This document shows positions 33,633 through 42,031 of a stretch of DNA of 56,636 nucleotides, one piece after another. The position numbers were made by a program, and so were the translations under genes. Each line of letters begins with the position of its first letter. Position 1 is the first letter of the stretch. The stretch covers positions 1 through 56,636 of the forward strand of contig CADCAK010000007.1 in NCBI GenBank assembly GCA_902799385.1. Reading direction: 5' to 3'. Source of the DNA: an uncultured bacterium. GTDB taxonomy: Bacteria; Verrucomicrobiota; Kiritimatiellia; RFP12; UBA1067. The notes beneath the pieces are model-generated. The model saw nothing but the letters and a program-made list of their open reading frames with translations. It was not told where the DNA came from and did not search any database.

Positions 33633-34748
33633 CTACACTTTCTCCCAGCGGTTGCCGTTCCTGTCCGAACGGAGCGCCGCCTCGACGAAACGCATCGTCC
33701 TCACCCCCTCGCGGGCGCCCGGGAAGTCGTGTGCCTTCCTGTCGCGCACAGCCGCGCAGAACTCGCGGTAGATGTTCGCGAACCCCTCGATGAACCCCTC
33801 GTGGTGGCCCGCCGGTATGCGCGAGAGGCTCTTGCTCGCCGCGGAAAGCTCGCCGATGTACGGCGCGTTTCTCTTGTAGATGCGTTCGGGCGCGAAGGGG
33901 TACTTCACCGACAGGTAGTTGTTCTCCTCCTGGTTCCAGTAGAGCGACGCCTTGTCGCCGTAGACGCGGAGCCTGACGCCATTCTCCTCGCCTGTTGCAA
34001 TCTTCGAGACGGTGAACACCGCCTTTGGCCGCGCGCCAGAGCGAGTGAGCAAAGCGGAACGAACGCCGGCGGGCGCACCCAGCCGCAGGAGCATCGATGC
34101 GTCGTCGTCGAGGCGGTTCCCGGGCGCGAAGGACGAGAGGTCCGCGAGGACTTCCTTGATTTCGAGCCCCGTCACGTGCTCAATCAAATGGAAGCCGTGC
34201 ACGCCGATGTCCGCGACGACGCAGCTCGGCCCCGCCATCTTCGGGTCCATCTTCCAGGCGTTGCGCTTGTCGAGCGGCTTCGAGAAGTCGATTTTCCTAA
34301 ACGAGCCCTGGCTGTACTCGAGGACGACCTTGTCGATCTTCCCGAGCTCGCCTCTCCTGACCAGGTCGCGCGCGAGCTTTACCATCGGGAAGCCCGAGTA
34401 GGTGAAGGGAATGCCGAGTATGCGGCGCCTGCGCCGCGCGAGGCGCTCAAGCTCCGTCGCCTCGTCGAGCGTGAGCGAGAGGGGCTTCTCGCAGAGGACG
34501 TCCATCCCCGCCTCGAGCGCGGCCTTGGTGATTTCGCAATGCGAGCCGTTCGGCGTGCATACGGCGAGGAAGTCGATCTTCCCCTTGCATCGCCCGATCA
34601 GGGCGCGCCAGTCGTCGGTGTGCGAATAGCACCCGTCTACGAGGTCAGCGAGGTCATCCATCCTTATGGCCATGCGGTGGATGGGTCCGATGAACGATCC
34701 CCTGCCGCCGCCGACCATTGCGTACTTGAGCCGTCTGTTTCCGTTCAT
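33633..34748 (-). CDS. Gfo/Idh/MocA-family oxidoreductase
   Basis: A 371-residue NAD(P)-dependent oxidoreductase. The Rossmann start is YAMVGGGRGSFIGPIHR (residues ~9-25), followed by FLAVCTPNGSHCEITKAALEAG and the family hallmark CEKPLSLT near residue 93. The C-terminal alpha/beta domain includes WKMDPKMAGPSCVVADIGVHGFHLIEHVTG. Members oxidise or reduce sugars, inositols or sugar nucleotides; the substrate is not readable. The ATG at 34748 has a TGGTATAAT box ending 6 nt away, so it is predicted to be leaderless. It is transcribed divergently from tig and converges on the LpxC-like gene. Confidence 0.88.
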   Translation of the reverse strand: MNGNRRLKYAMVGGGRGSFIGPIHRMAIRMDDLADLVDGCYSHTDDWRALIGRCKGKIDFLAVCTPNGSHCEITKAALEAGMDVLCEKPLSLTLDEATELERLARRRRRILGIPFTYSGFPMVKLARDLVRRGELGKIDKVVLEYSQGSFRKIDFSKPLDKRNAWKMDPKMAGPSCVVADIGVHGFHLIEHVTGLEIKEVLADLSSFAPGNRLDDDASMLLRLGAPAGVRSALLTRSGARPKAVFTVSKIATGEENGVRLRVYGDKASLYWNQEENNYLSVKYPFAPERIYKRNAPYIGELSAASKSLSRIPAGHHEGFIEGFANIYREFCAAVRDRKAHDFPGAREGVRTMRFVEAALRSDRNGNRWEKV

Positions 34749-34754
34749 GCGGCG

Positions 34755-34763
34755 ATTATACCA
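34755..34763 (-). promoter_or_regulatory. Extended -10 promoter of the Gfo/Idh gene, leaderless type
   Basis: On the minus strand this reads TGG TATAAT, ending 6 nt before the ATG at 34748. The expected transcription start is the start codon itself. Confidence 0.65.
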
Positions 34764-34791
34764 TTTTTCCCCACATGGCGTCGCCGAAATA

Positions 34792-34800
34792 TGGTAAAAT
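34792..34800 (+). promoter_or_regulatory. Extended -10 promoter of the tig-clpP-clpX operon
   Basis: TGG TAAAAT lies 43 nt before the tig ATG. The resulting ~37-nt leader contains CAGGGAGAT. This promoter and that of the divergent Gfo/Idh gene are about 30 nt apart. Confidence 0.5.
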
Positions 34801-34843
34801 ACCCGAAAACCGTTTTATACCAATCAGGGAGATACACTGCATA

Positions 34844-36028
34844 ATGAAGACGAGCACGAAGAACGAGTACAAGTGCCAAGTCGAACTCAAGGTCGAGTTG
34901 AACGCCGAGGAAATGAAGGGAATCGTAAAGGACGTCGAAAAGACGTTCGTCCGCGAAGCGCGGCTTCCGGGCTTCCGTCCCGGCAAGGTCCCGATCGAGA
35001 TAATCCGCAGACAGTTTGCCGACGGCCTCAAGCAGGAGACCGAGCACAGCATGATCCGCAGCCGCTACGCTGACGCCGTGAAGGCCGAGAAGCTCGACGA
35101 GATCACGCTTGCCGACGTAAAGGACGTTTCGTTCAACGCCGACGGTGGCACGTTCACCGCCGTTGTCGAGGTCAAGCCGAAGTTCAAGGTCCCGGCCTAC
35201 AAGGGCCTCAAGATCGCCGACGGGGACACTGCCGTTTCCGACGAGGCCGTGAGGGAGCAGCTTGAGCGCCTGCGCACCGCCTACGCGAAGTACGAGGACG
35301 CCAAGGAAGGCGAGGCCGTCGCCGCCGGCGATTTCGTGCAGATTGACTATTCCGGCACCGTGGACGGCAAGCCGATCCTCGAGATCGCGCCCGACGCCAA
35401 GGTCGTCGCGTCCGGCACGGGCTTCTGGACGCAGGTCGAGGAAGGGCGCTTCCTGCCCGAGATACTCGACGCCGTGAAGGGGATGAAGGTCGGCGATACG
35501 AAGGACGACGTAAAGGCGAAGTTCGCCAAGGAAGCCGCGCCCGAGGGGCTCGGCGGCAAGAAGGCCGTCTACACGGTGACGCTCAAGGCGTTCCGCCGCC
35601 GCGTCCTTCCCACCGACGCCGAGTTCGCCGAGAAGGCCAAGGCCGAGTCGGTCGAGAAGCTTGCGGCCACGATACGCGAGTCGCTCGAAAAGCAGGCCGT
35701 CGAGGCCGAGGCTGTGCGCCGCGAGAACGAGGCCGTCGAGCTCCTCCTCAAGAAGGCCGACTTCGACGTTCCGCCGAGCCAGGTCCGCCACGCGATGGAC
35801 GGCTACCTCCAGGAGCTCGCGCAGCGCGCCCAGTACTCCGGGCTCGACGCGTCCTACTTCGAGAAGAACCGCGACAAGATACTGAAGGACGCGGAGGCCG
35901 CCGCCACGAGGCAGGTCCGTCTCTGGTACATCCTCGATGCCATCGCCAAGGCCGAGAACATCGAGGCCAAGGACGAGGAGAAGGGCAAGAAGGTCATCGA
36001 CTTCGTCCTCGCGAACGTGAAGAAGTAA
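34844..36028 (+). CDS. tig: Trigger factor, ribosome-associated chaperone and prolyl isomerase
   Basis: A 394-residue protein with the three trigger-factor domains. The N-terminal ribosome-binding part has REARLPGFRPGKVPIEIIRRQF (signature GFRxGKxP, residues ~37-50). The PPIase (FKBP-like) middle has AVAAGDFVQIDYSG and KGMKVGDTKDDV near 160-235. The C-terminal chaperone part includes PPSQVRHAMDGYL near 310. The ATG at 34844 is chosen over 34775, which would start inside the promoter. clpP and clpX follow, the classical order, although a repeat block separates tig from clpP. Confidence 0.95.
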   Translation: MKTSTKNEYKCQVELKVELNAEEMKGIVKDVEKTFVREARLPGFRPGKVPIEIIRRQFADGLKQETEHSMIRSRYADAVKAEKLDEITLADVKDVSFNADGGTFTAVVEVKPKFKVPAYKGLKIADGDTAVSDEAVREQLERLRTAYAKYEDAKEGEAVAAGDFVQIDYSGTVDGKPILEIAPDAKVVASGTGFWTQVEEGRFLPEILDAVKGMKVGDTKDDVKAKFAKEAAPEGLGGKKAVYTVTLKAFRRRVLPTDAEFAEKAKAESVEKLAATIRESLEKQAVEAEAVRRENEAVELLLKKADFDVPPSQVRHAMDGYLQELAQRAQYSGLDASYFEKNRDKILKDAEAAATRQVRLWYILDAIAKAENIEAKDEEKGKKVIDFVLANVKK

Positions 36029-36034
36029 CCGTAA

Positions 36035-36089
36035 CAAGCACCAGCGCCGCAGGCGCGCAAGCACCAGGCACTAGCGAAGCGCAAGCACC
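36035..36089 (+). repeat. AAGCACCA/mini-hairpin repeat, copy abutting the clpP start
   Basis: AAGCACCA units alternate with mini-palindromes (GCGCCGCAGGCGC; GCGAAGCGC). The last unit GCAAGCACC runs into the clpP ATG at 36090, so no Shine-Dalgarno sequence precedes clpP. Confidence 0.85.
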
Positions 36090-36677
36090 ATGCACACTAA
36101 ATCCTACATGATACCATACGTCGTCGAGCAGACGGGCAAGGGCGAGCGGACGTACGACATCTACTCGCGCCTTCTCCTCGACAGGATCGTGTTCATATCG
36201 GGCGAGGTCAACGACGAGATGGCTAACGCCGTCTGCGCCCAGCTTCTCTTCCTGCAGTCGCAGGACCCGAAGAAGGACATCAACGTCTACATCAACTCGC
36301 CGGGTGGCAGCGTCACGGCGGGACTCGCGATCTACGACACGATGCAGTTCGTGAAGTGCCCCGTCGCGACGTACTGCATAGGCCAGGCCGCGTCGATGGG
36401 CGCCGTGCTGCTGACAGCGGGCGCGAAGGGCAAGCGCCACGCGCTGCCGAACTCGCGCATCATGATCCACCAGCCGTGGGGCGGTGCCGAGGGCAAGGCG
36501 TCGGACATCGAGATAACGGCTAAGGAGATACTGCGCCTTAAGGAGATACTGAACGGCATCCTCGCGAAGCACTCTGGCAAGAAGATTGCCGACGTCGCGA
36601 AGGACACGGACCGCGACCACTTCATGTCGGCTGCCGAGGCCGTGGAGTGGGGCCTTGTCGACAAGGTTGTGGAATGA
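36090..36677 (+). CDS. clpP: ATP-dependent Clp protease proteolytic subunit
   Basis: A 195-residue ClpP. The catalytic Ser lies in [14 protein letters not shown] near residue 96, the catalytic His in [13 protein letters not shown] near 121, and the Asp near 170. The axial-loop N-terminus [29 protein letters not shown] is typical. It forms a double heptamer that degrades substrates unfolded by ClpX. The first five bases of clpX overlap its end (ATGA), so the pair is translationally coupled. Its start is immediately preceded by a repeat block rather than a ribosome site; this may affect translation. Confidence 0.96.
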   Translation: MHTKSYMIPYVVEQTGKGERTYDIYSRLLLDRIVFISGEVNDEMANAVCAQLLFLQSQDPKKDINVYINSPGGSVTAGLAIYDTMQFVKCPVATYCIGQAASMGAVLLTAGAKGKRHALPNSRIMIHQPWGGAEGKASDIEITAKEILRLKEILNGILAKHSGKKIADVAKDTDRDHFMSAAEAVEWGLVDKVVE

Positions 36678-37924
36678 AAGAGCTGACCTGTTCGTTCTGC
36701 GGTAGGAGTTCCAGGGAAGTCGGGATGGTCCCCGGCCCCGACGCGAACATCTGCGTGGACTGCGTTCGTCACGCCAGCGATATGGTGACGCGCCACGAGA
36801 AGGGCGCGAAGGACATCCCGCCGCTCCCAGCCACGCCGACCCCCAAGGAGATAAAGGCGTTCCTCGACCAGTACGTCATCGGCCACGACGAGGTGAAGAA
36901 GGTTCTCGCCGTCGCCGTCCACAACCACTACCGCCGCCTCGAGGCCGCCGAGAAGGCAGTTGACTCTACGCACCAGCGAAGCGCAGGCACCAGCGAAGCG
37001 CAAGCGCCAAGCACCTCTTTCCCCGATGTCGAAATCGAGAAGTCCAACATCCTTCTCATCGGGCCGACGGGAACGGGCAAGACGCTTCTCGCGCGGACGC
37101 TCGCAAAGATGCTCGGCGTCCCGTTCGCGATCGGCGACGCGACGGTGCTCACGCAGGCGGGCTACGTCGGCGAGGACGTCGAGAACCTCGTCCGCTACCT
37201 TCTCCAGAACGCCGACGGCAACGTCGAGCTCGCGAAGCGCGGCATAATCTACGTCGACGAGATAGACAAGATCGCGTCGAAGACCGACAACGTGTCGATC
37301 ACGCGCGACGTCTCGGGCGAGGGCGTGCAGCAGGCGCTGCTCAAGATTCTCGAAGGCACCGTCTGCCGCATCCCGCCGAAGGGCGGCAGGAAGCACCCCG
37401 ACCAGGAGTACATCGAGGTCGATACCTCGAACATCCTCTTCATCTGCGGCGGCGCGTTCGTCGGGCTCGACAAGATAGTCGGCGAGCGCACTGGCAGGCG
37501 TGCCATTGGTTTTGGCGCGACGGAGCAGAAGACGGGGAACGGGGAACGGGGAACGGGTAGCAGTGATGTTCGCCCCGAGGACCTCGTCAAGTTCGGGCTC
37601 ATCCCCGAGTTCACGGGGCGCCTTCCCGTAATAACGACGATGAAGGAGCTTTCCGAAGACGACCTCGTCCGCGTACTGACGGAGCCGAAGAACTCGCTCG
37701 TGAAGCAGTACCAGAAGCTCCTTTCGATGGACGGCGTGTCGCTTTCGTTCGAGCCCGACGCCCTCAAGGCCCTCGCGAAGACCGCGCTTGAGCGCAAGAC
37801 GGGTGCGCGCGGCCTTCGCGCCGAGATGGAGCGCCTCATGACAGACGTCATGTACGAGGCTCCCGGCAACGCGAAGATGAAGAAAGTCGTTGTGACGAAG
37901 AAGATGGTAGAGGAGAGAAGCTAG
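36674..37924 (+). CDS. clpX: ATP-dependent Clp unfoldase ClpX, with two low-complexity insertions
   Basis: A 416-residue AAA+ unfoldase for ClpP. The zinc finger has CSFC (Cys6, Cys9) and CVDC (Cys27, Cys30). Walker A GPTGTGKT is at 130-137, and Walker [10 protein letters not shown] near 193. The pore loop [10 protein letters not shown] is also visible, as is the C-terminal [11 protein letters not shown]. Two loops that vary in the family are filled by repeat DNA: residues ~97-115 ([18 protein letters not shown]) and ~287-296 ([10 protein letters not shown]). Neither hits a catalytic motif. The ATG at 36674 overlaps the clpP stop; an upstream frame from 36647 is rejected. Confidence 0.96.
   Translation: MKELTCSFCGRSSREVGMVPGPDANICVDCVRHASDMVTRHEKGAKDIPPLPATPTPKEIKAFLDQYVIGHDEVKKVLAVAVHNHYRRLEAAEKAVDSTHQRSAGTSEAQAPSTSFPDVEIEKSNILLIGPTGTGKTLLARTLAKMLGVPFAIGDATVLTQAGYVGEDVENLVRYLLQNADGNVELAKRGIIYVDEIDKIASKTDNVSITRDVSGEGVQQALLKILEGTVCRIPPKGGRKHPDQEYIEVDTSNILFICGGAFVGLDKIVGERTGRRAIGFGATEQKTGNGERGTGSSDVRPEDLVKFGLIPEFTGRLPVITTMKELSEDDLVRVLTEPKNSLVKQYQKLLSMDGVSLSFEPDALKALAKTALERKTGARGLRAEMERLMTDVMYEAPGNAKMKKVVVTKKMVEERS
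36970..37016 (+). repeat. AAGCACCA/mini-hairpin repeat, copy inside clpX
   Basis: Two CACCAGCGAAGCGCA(A/G)GC-type units lie in frame in clpX, just before the Walker A region. They fill the loop that in other ClpX proteins is short and variable. Confidence 0.85.
37532..37558 (+). repeat. GGGGAAC tandem repeat inside clpX
   Basis: ACGGGGAACGGGGAACGGGG followed by AACGGG is a 7-nt tandem repeat, in frame. The reverse complement of a related string occurs in mnmE (41628-41663). Confidence 0.8.
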
Positions 37925-37925
37925 C

Positions 37926-37957
37926 CACCAGGCACCAGCGAAGCGCAAGCACCAATC
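37926..37957 (+). repeat. AAGCACCA/mini-hairpin repeat, copy before panD
   Basis: CACCAGGCACCAGCGAAGCG and CAAGCACCAATC form one unit in the clpX-panD gap. It ends at the panD ATG region (37961). Confidence 0.8.
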
Positions 37958-37960
37958 ACC

Positions 37961-38305
37961 ATGTTACTTGAGATACTAAAGGCGAAGCTGCACAGGATAC
38001 GCGTAACCGAGGCGTGCCTCGACTACGAGGGCTCGCTCACGCTCGACCCGGACGACATGGAAGCTGTCGGGCTCGTCCCCTACGAGAAGATTCTCGTCGC
38101 AGATGTCGAGAACGGCAACCGCTTCGAGACCTACGCCATAGCCGGTAGGCGCGGTAGCCACGTGTGCTGCCTCAACGGTGCGGCGGCGCACATGGGCAAG
38201 GTTGGCGACCGGCTGATCGTAATGGCCTTCGCCCGGATGACGCCCGAGGAAGTCAGGGGCTGGACGCCCCTCGTCAGGCATTTCGGGGAATCTGAAAGTC
38301 GTTGA
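37961..38305 (+). CDS. panD: Aspartate 1-decarboxylase
   Basis: A 114-residue pyruvoyl enzyme precursor that makes beta-alanine for pantothenate and coenzyme A. The self-cleavage Gly-Ser lies in LDYEGSLTLD at residues ~24-25. The catalytic-region ENGNRFETYAI near 50 and LNGAAAHMGKVGDRLIVMAF near 70-90 are conserved. The length is slightly short to normal for the family. The start is preceded by a repeat block instead of a ribosome site. The antiporter gene begins a few bases after its stop. Confidence 0.95.
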   Translation: MLLEILKAKLHRIRVTEACLDYEGSLTLDPDDMEAVGLVPYEKILVADVENGNRFETYAIAGRRGSHVCCLNGAAAHMGKVGDRLIVMAFARMTPEEVRGWTPLVRHFGESESR

Positions 38306-38318
38306 AAAGGTGAAAGTC

Positions 38319-40646
38319 ATGAAGAAGTCGTGGTTGTTCATTGCTGGCGTGCTCCTTGCGACTTGTGCGTTCGCGGGCGAGCCGCTTCCTGCCGATGCGG
38401 CCGACTGGCCGGCCAAGCTCGGCATGACGCCGAAGATGCTGTTCCTCGTCCTGCAGATCGGCATAATAATCTTCGCCGCGAAGATAGGCGGGTCGATGGC
38501 GGGGGCGCTGAGGCTGCCGAGCGTACTCGGCGAGCTCGGCGCGGGCATCCTGATCGGCCCGTGGGCGCTTGGCGGCATCCCGATCCCCGGCTTTGAGGGC
38601 ATGTTCCGCCACGGCATATTCTACGGCCACGCCCTGCGCGCCCAGGCCGCCGCAGGCGGCAACCCGTTCGCGGCAACGCCCGAGCTCTACGGCATCTGCA
38701 CCATCGCGTCGGTCGTCCTGCTGTTCCTCTCGGGCATCGAGACGAATCTCAAGATGTTCCTCAAGTACGCGTTCGCGGGCTCGCTCGTGGGCGTCGGCGG
38801 CGTCGTGTTCTCGTTCCTTCTCGGCGACCTCTGCGCCGTCTATGCGACGACGTTCCTTCCCGACCTTCTCGGCGGCATACACTGCCTCGCGGAGCTCGGC
38901 GAGCTCGTGAAGGAGGGGAACATCGTCCAGGCGGCGCTTTCGCCCGCCGCGATGTTCATGGGCATCATGTCCACCGCGACCTCGGTCGGCATCACGGCGC
39001 GAATCCTCTCCGAGAAGAAGAAGATGGACTCCGAGGAGGGCGTCACGATCATGGCGGGCGCGGTGATCGACGACGTGCTCGGGATCATCGTCCTCGCGAT
39101 CGGCATGGGCATCATCGGCTCGCAGCGGGCGGCCGCCGCCGCAGGCGCCGCCGCGCAGGGCATCGACTGGGGTTCGATCGGCGCGACGGCTGTCAAGGCG
39201 TTCGGCGTGTGGCTCGTCGGCACCATCGTAGGCGTGGTGTTTGCGAAGAAGATCTCCTGGCTTCTGAAGCTCTTCAGGGCGCACGCCGCCATCGCGACGC
39301 TCGCGTTCGGCCTCGCGCTCGTCATCGCTGGCATGTTCGAGGCGCTCGGCCTTACGCTCATCATCGGCGCATACGTCATGGGCCTCGCGCTCTCGCGCAC
39401 CGACATCAAGCACCTCGTTCAGGAGAATCTCGCCAACCTCTACATGTTCCTCGTGCCGATATTCTTCTGCGTGATGGGCATGATGGTGGACGTGACGGCG
39501 CTCTGCTCGAAGCCCGTCCTTGTCTTCGGCGGCATCTACACCGCGCTCGCCGTCCTCGCGAAGATCGTGGGCTGCGCGATCCCGTCCCTCTTCTGCGGCT
39601 TCAACGTCCTCGGCTCCCTGCGGGTCGGCGCGGGCATGATCCCGCGCGGCGAAGTCGCCCTCATCATCGCGGGCATCGGCCTTTCCAACGGCTACCTCAC
39701 CCAGGAGGTGTTCGGCATCGGCATCCTCATGACGCTCGTCACCACGGTCGTCGCGCCGCCTGCGCTCGTCGGGCTGTTCCACCCGAAGGCGAAGGGCGTG
39801 CGCCACCCGAAGGCCGACGCCGACGGCGGCCGCGAAGTCGTCTTTGAGCTCGAGACGCGCGACGTCGCGGAGCTCGTCGTCCACCGGCTCGTCGAGGAGT
39901 TCCGCAAGGAAGGCTTCTTCGTCACGCTCCTTTCGCAGACCGACCATATCTGGGAGATCGCGATGGACGATATCGACATGTCTGTCCGGCGCGTCGGCAA
40001 GAAGATCCGCTTCACCTGCACGAAGGCCGAGGAGACGATGGTCATGACGGCGTGGATGGAAGTCGCCTCGCAGATGAACGACCTCGCCCGCGCGATAGCG
40101 AAGCCCATCCGCAAGGAGGACCTCGGCCGCATGATCGCGAAGAGCGAGCCCGTCAAGCGCGGGCACGAGGGCGTCGGCCGCTACTTGCAGGGCTTCGTCA
40201 TGCTGCCCAGGTTCCGCGCGGGCTCGAAGGTCGAGGCGGTCGAGAAGATGGTCGCGGAGATAGCTGCGGCCTGCCCGAACCACGTCAAGGACGCGAAGGA
40301 GGCGGTCGAGGCCGTCCTGAAGCGCGAAGCGTCCATGCCGACGGGGCTCGACCACGGCATTGCCGTTCCGCACGGGCGCTGCCCTAGCGTCCACGGCATC
40401 GCGGGGGCGGTCGCCATCATCGACAACGACGGGACTGCCAACGGCTGCATCCCCGACTACGAGACGATTGACAACTCGCCGTTGAAGATCATCGTCCTTA
40501 CACTTGCCAACGACGAGGCGCAGACGCCGTACCTCAAGCTGATGAGCTACATCTCCCGCGCCCTTCGCGCGGACAACGGCTACGAGCGGCTCGCCGCGTG
40601 CAGGACGCCCGACGAGATGCGCCGCTTCTTCAGAAACGTGAAGTGA
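38319..40646 (+). CDS. CPA2-type Na+(K+)/H+ antiporter fused to a PTS EIIA-like domain
   Basis: A 775-residue membrane protein. An N-terminal signal-like segment ([14 protein letters not shown]) precedes a Kef/NhaS-type antiporter core of about 12 helices. Visible core motifs are [14 protein letters not shown] and the [35 protein letters not shown] region, with the paired Asp residues. From about residue 610 a PTS EIIA type-2 domain follows, with the phospho-His region [11 protein letters not shown] near 690. EIIA domains of nitrogen-PTS type regulate K+ or Na+ transport in other bacteria, so regulation by phosphorylation is plausible. The ATG at 38319 with AAAAGGTG upstream is preferred; a GTG at 38310 adds three residues. 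It overlaps the mnmE GTG. Confidence 0.85.
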   Translation: MKKSWLFIAGVLLATCAFAGEPLPADAADWPAKLGMTPKMLFLVLQIGIIIFAAKIGGSMAGALRLPSVLGELGAGILIGPWALGGIPIPGFEGMFRHGIFYGHALRAQAAAGGNPFAATPELYGICTIASVVLLFLSGIETNLKMFLKYAFAGSLVGVGGVVFSFLLGDLCAVYATTFLPDLLGGIHCLAELGELVKEGNIVQAALSPAAMFMGIMSTATSVGITARILSEKKKMDSEEGVTIMAGAVIDDVLGIIVLAIGMGIIGSQRAAAAAGAAAQGIDWGSIGATAVKAFGVWLVGTIVGVVFAKKISWLLKLFRAHAAIATLAFGLALVIAGMFEALGLTLIIGAYVMGLALSRTDIKHLVQENLANLYMFLVPIFFCVMGMMVDVTALCSKPVLVFGGIYTALAVLAKIVGCAIPSLFCGFNVLGSLRVGAGMIPRGEVALIIAGIGLSNGYLTQEVFGIGILMTLVTTVVAPPALVGLFHPKAKGVRHPKADADGGREVVFELETRDVAELVVHRLVEEFRKEGFFVTLLSQTDHIWEIAMDDIDMSVRRVGKKIRFTCTKAEETMVMTAWMEVASQMNDLARAIAKPIRKEDLGRMIAKSEPVKRGHEGVGRYLQGFVMLPRFRAGSKVEAVEKMVAEIAAACPNHVKDAKEAVEAVLKREASMPTGLDHGIAVPHGRCPSVHGIAGAVAIIDNDGTANGCIPDYETIDNSPLKIIVLTLANDEAQTPYLKLMSYISRALRADNGYERLAACRTPDEMRRFFRNVK

Positions 40647-41962
40647 GCCGGGGCGACACAATTGCCGCCGTCGCGACGGCGCCCGGTCGCGGGGGCGTCG
40701 CGATAGTCCGCGTCAGCGGCCCCGGGGCGTTTCAAGTCGCCGAGCGGCTTGCTGGCCGTGCGCCTCGAGCCGGACGAATCTCGTTCGACCGCTACCGTTT
40801 CGACGGGCGCCTTGTAGACGACGGCATCACGCTTGCCTTCGAGGGGCCCCGATCCTACACCGGCGAGGATGTCGTGGAGTTTCAGTGCCACGGCGGCTCG
40901 GTCGCGCCGCGCCGCGTCCTCGAAGCCTGCCTCGCCGCCGGCGCCCGCCTCGCGCGGCGCGGCGAATTCACCGAGCGGGCGTTCCTCAACGGCAGGCTCT
41001 CCTACGAAGAGGCCGAATCGGTCCTCGACCTCGTCGACGCCAGAACCGACCGCGCGGCGGACGCCGCGCTCAGGGGCGTGTCGGGCGAGCGGCGCAGGGC
41101 GACAGCGGAAATCTACCGCGCGCTCGTCGATCTCTCCTCGACCGTCGAACACGCGCTCGACGTGAGCGAAGAGGAACTGCCGGAAGGCTTCTGCGCCGGC
41201 ATCGCCTCGTCTGTCGCCGCGATTTCAGCCCGCCTCGACGACGCGATTCGCCGCGCAAGGGAAGGGAAGATACTGCGCGACGGCGCGCTCGTCGTGCTTG
41301 CGGGGCCGCCGAACGCAGGCAAGAGCTCGCTTCTCAACGCGCTTCTCGGCGAGAGCCGCGCAATAGTCTCGGCGACGCCGGGAACGACGCGCGACTCCAT
41401 AGAGGAGTGGCTCGACGTCGACGGCTGGCCGGTGAGACTCGTCGATACGGCGGGGCTTCGCGAGACGGCAGACGCCGTCGAGGCCGAGGGCGTGGCGCGT
41501 ACGCGCGGGCTCATTGAAAAGGCCGACATCGTGGTGAACCTGACCCCCGCAGACGGGACAGGCGGGACGGGCGGGACAGGCGGGACAGGCGTCGTCATAG
41601 AGGTCCTTTCCAAATGCGATCTCAATCCTTCCCCGTTCCCCGCTCCCCATTCCCCATTCCCCGTAAGCGCCAAGACCGGCGAGGGGCTTGAAGCGCTCCG
41701 CGGCGCAATAGCCGCCGCGCTCGAACGCAAGGCGTCCTCGCCGGACGCCATCGCTCCGGGCCGCGACGCGGCGGCCATGATCGAGGCCCGAACTCTCCTT
41801 GTGCCAAGCGAAAGGTCTTCAACTTTCAACCCTCAATCCGACCTCGTCCTTCTCGCCAACGGCGTCCGCGCGGCGGCCGAAAAGCTTGGCGAGGCCATCG
41901 GCGCGACATACTCCGCCGACATGCTCGACGCGCTCTTCTCCCGGTTCTGCGTGGGGAAGTGA
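40643..41962 (+). CDS. mnmE: tRNA modification GTPase MnmE with low-complexity insertions
   Basis: A 439-residue GTPase which with MnmG forms cmnm5U34 in tRNA. The folate-binding N-terminus [22 protein letters not shown] is conserved. G1 is GPPNAGKSS (residues ~222-230), G2 GTTRD, G3 DTAGLRE, and G4 SKCD instead of NKxD. The C-terminal Cys sits in CVGK, the family hallmark. Three low-complexity insertions flank G4 and the C-terminal helices: GTGGTGGTGGTG (~305-316), [11 protein letters not shown] (~329-340) and SSTFNPQS (~392-399). All are in frame. The GTG at 40643 overlaps the upstream stop (GTGA); an upstream ATG at 40598 adds 15 non-family residues. Confidence 0.95.
   Translation: MSRGDTIAAVATAPGRGGVAIVRVSGPGAFQVAERLAGRAPRAGRISFDRYRFDGRLVDDGITLAFEGPRSYTGEDVVEFQCHGGSVAPRRVLEACLAAGARLARRGEFTERAFLNGRLSYEEAESVLDLVDARTDRAADAALRGVSGERRRATAEIYRALVDLSSTVEHALDVSEEELPEGFCAGIASSVAAISARLDDAIRRAREGKILRDGALVVLAGPPNAGKSSLLNALLGESRAIVSATPGTTRDSIEEWLDVDGWPVRLVDTAGLRETADAVEAEGVARTRGLIEKADIVVNLTPADGTGGTGGTGGTGVVIEVLSKCDLNPSPFPAPHSPFPVSAKTGEGLEALRGAIAAALERKASSPDAIAPGRDAAAMIEARTLLVPSERSSTFNPQSDLVLLANGVRAAAEKLGEAIGATYSADMLDALFSRFCVGK
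41555..41590 (+). repeat. GGGACAGGC tandem repeat inside mnmE
   Basis: Four in-frame copies of a 9-nt unit GGGAC(A/G)GGC code for Gly-Thr-Gly. The same GGGACA core occurs in tatD (52720-52795). Confidence 0.85.
41628..41663 (-). repeat. GGGGAAC/GGGGAAT tandem repeat inside mnmE
   Basis: CCTTCCCCGTTCCCCGCTCC continues as CCATTCCCCATTCCCCG. This is the reverse complement of a 7-nt G-rich tandem like the one in clpX. It encodes the Ser/Pro/Phe loop after the G4 motif. Confidence 0.8.
41816..41839 (+). repeat. TTCAACTTTCAACCCTCAAT string inside mnmE
   Basis: A 7-nt degenerate repeat (TTCAAC/TTTCAAC/CCTCAAT) in frame encodes SSTFNPQS. It is A/T-richer than its surroundings. One copy only in the window. 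Confidence 0.55.
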
Positions 41963-41970
41963 TTTGGCGT

Positions 41971-41999
41971 TTGCCACAACACGAGATAAATGCTATAAT
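41971..41999 (+). promoter_or_regulatory. Promoter of the pseudopilin operon
   Basis: TTGCCA (41971-41976), a 17-nt spacer and an extended -10 TGC TATAAT (41991-41999) form a near-consensus promoter. The leader to the ATG at 42032 is about 26 nt and contains GAGGAAGG as ribosome site. Confidence 0.85.
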
Positions 42000-42031
42000 C
42001 TCAGCAAACTTGAGGAAGGTCAATTTCTAAC

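Noticed and set aside
40598..40643. ATG at 40598 as the mnmE start
   Set aside because: It adds 15 residues unlike the family and overlaps the antiporter gene further; the GTG at 40643 gives the conserved start and an overlap with the stop.
38274..40661. Minus-strand 795-codon open frame opposite the antiporter gene
   Set aside because: Low-complexity Asp/Arg/His composition and full overlap with a clearly coding antiporter mark it as a shadow.
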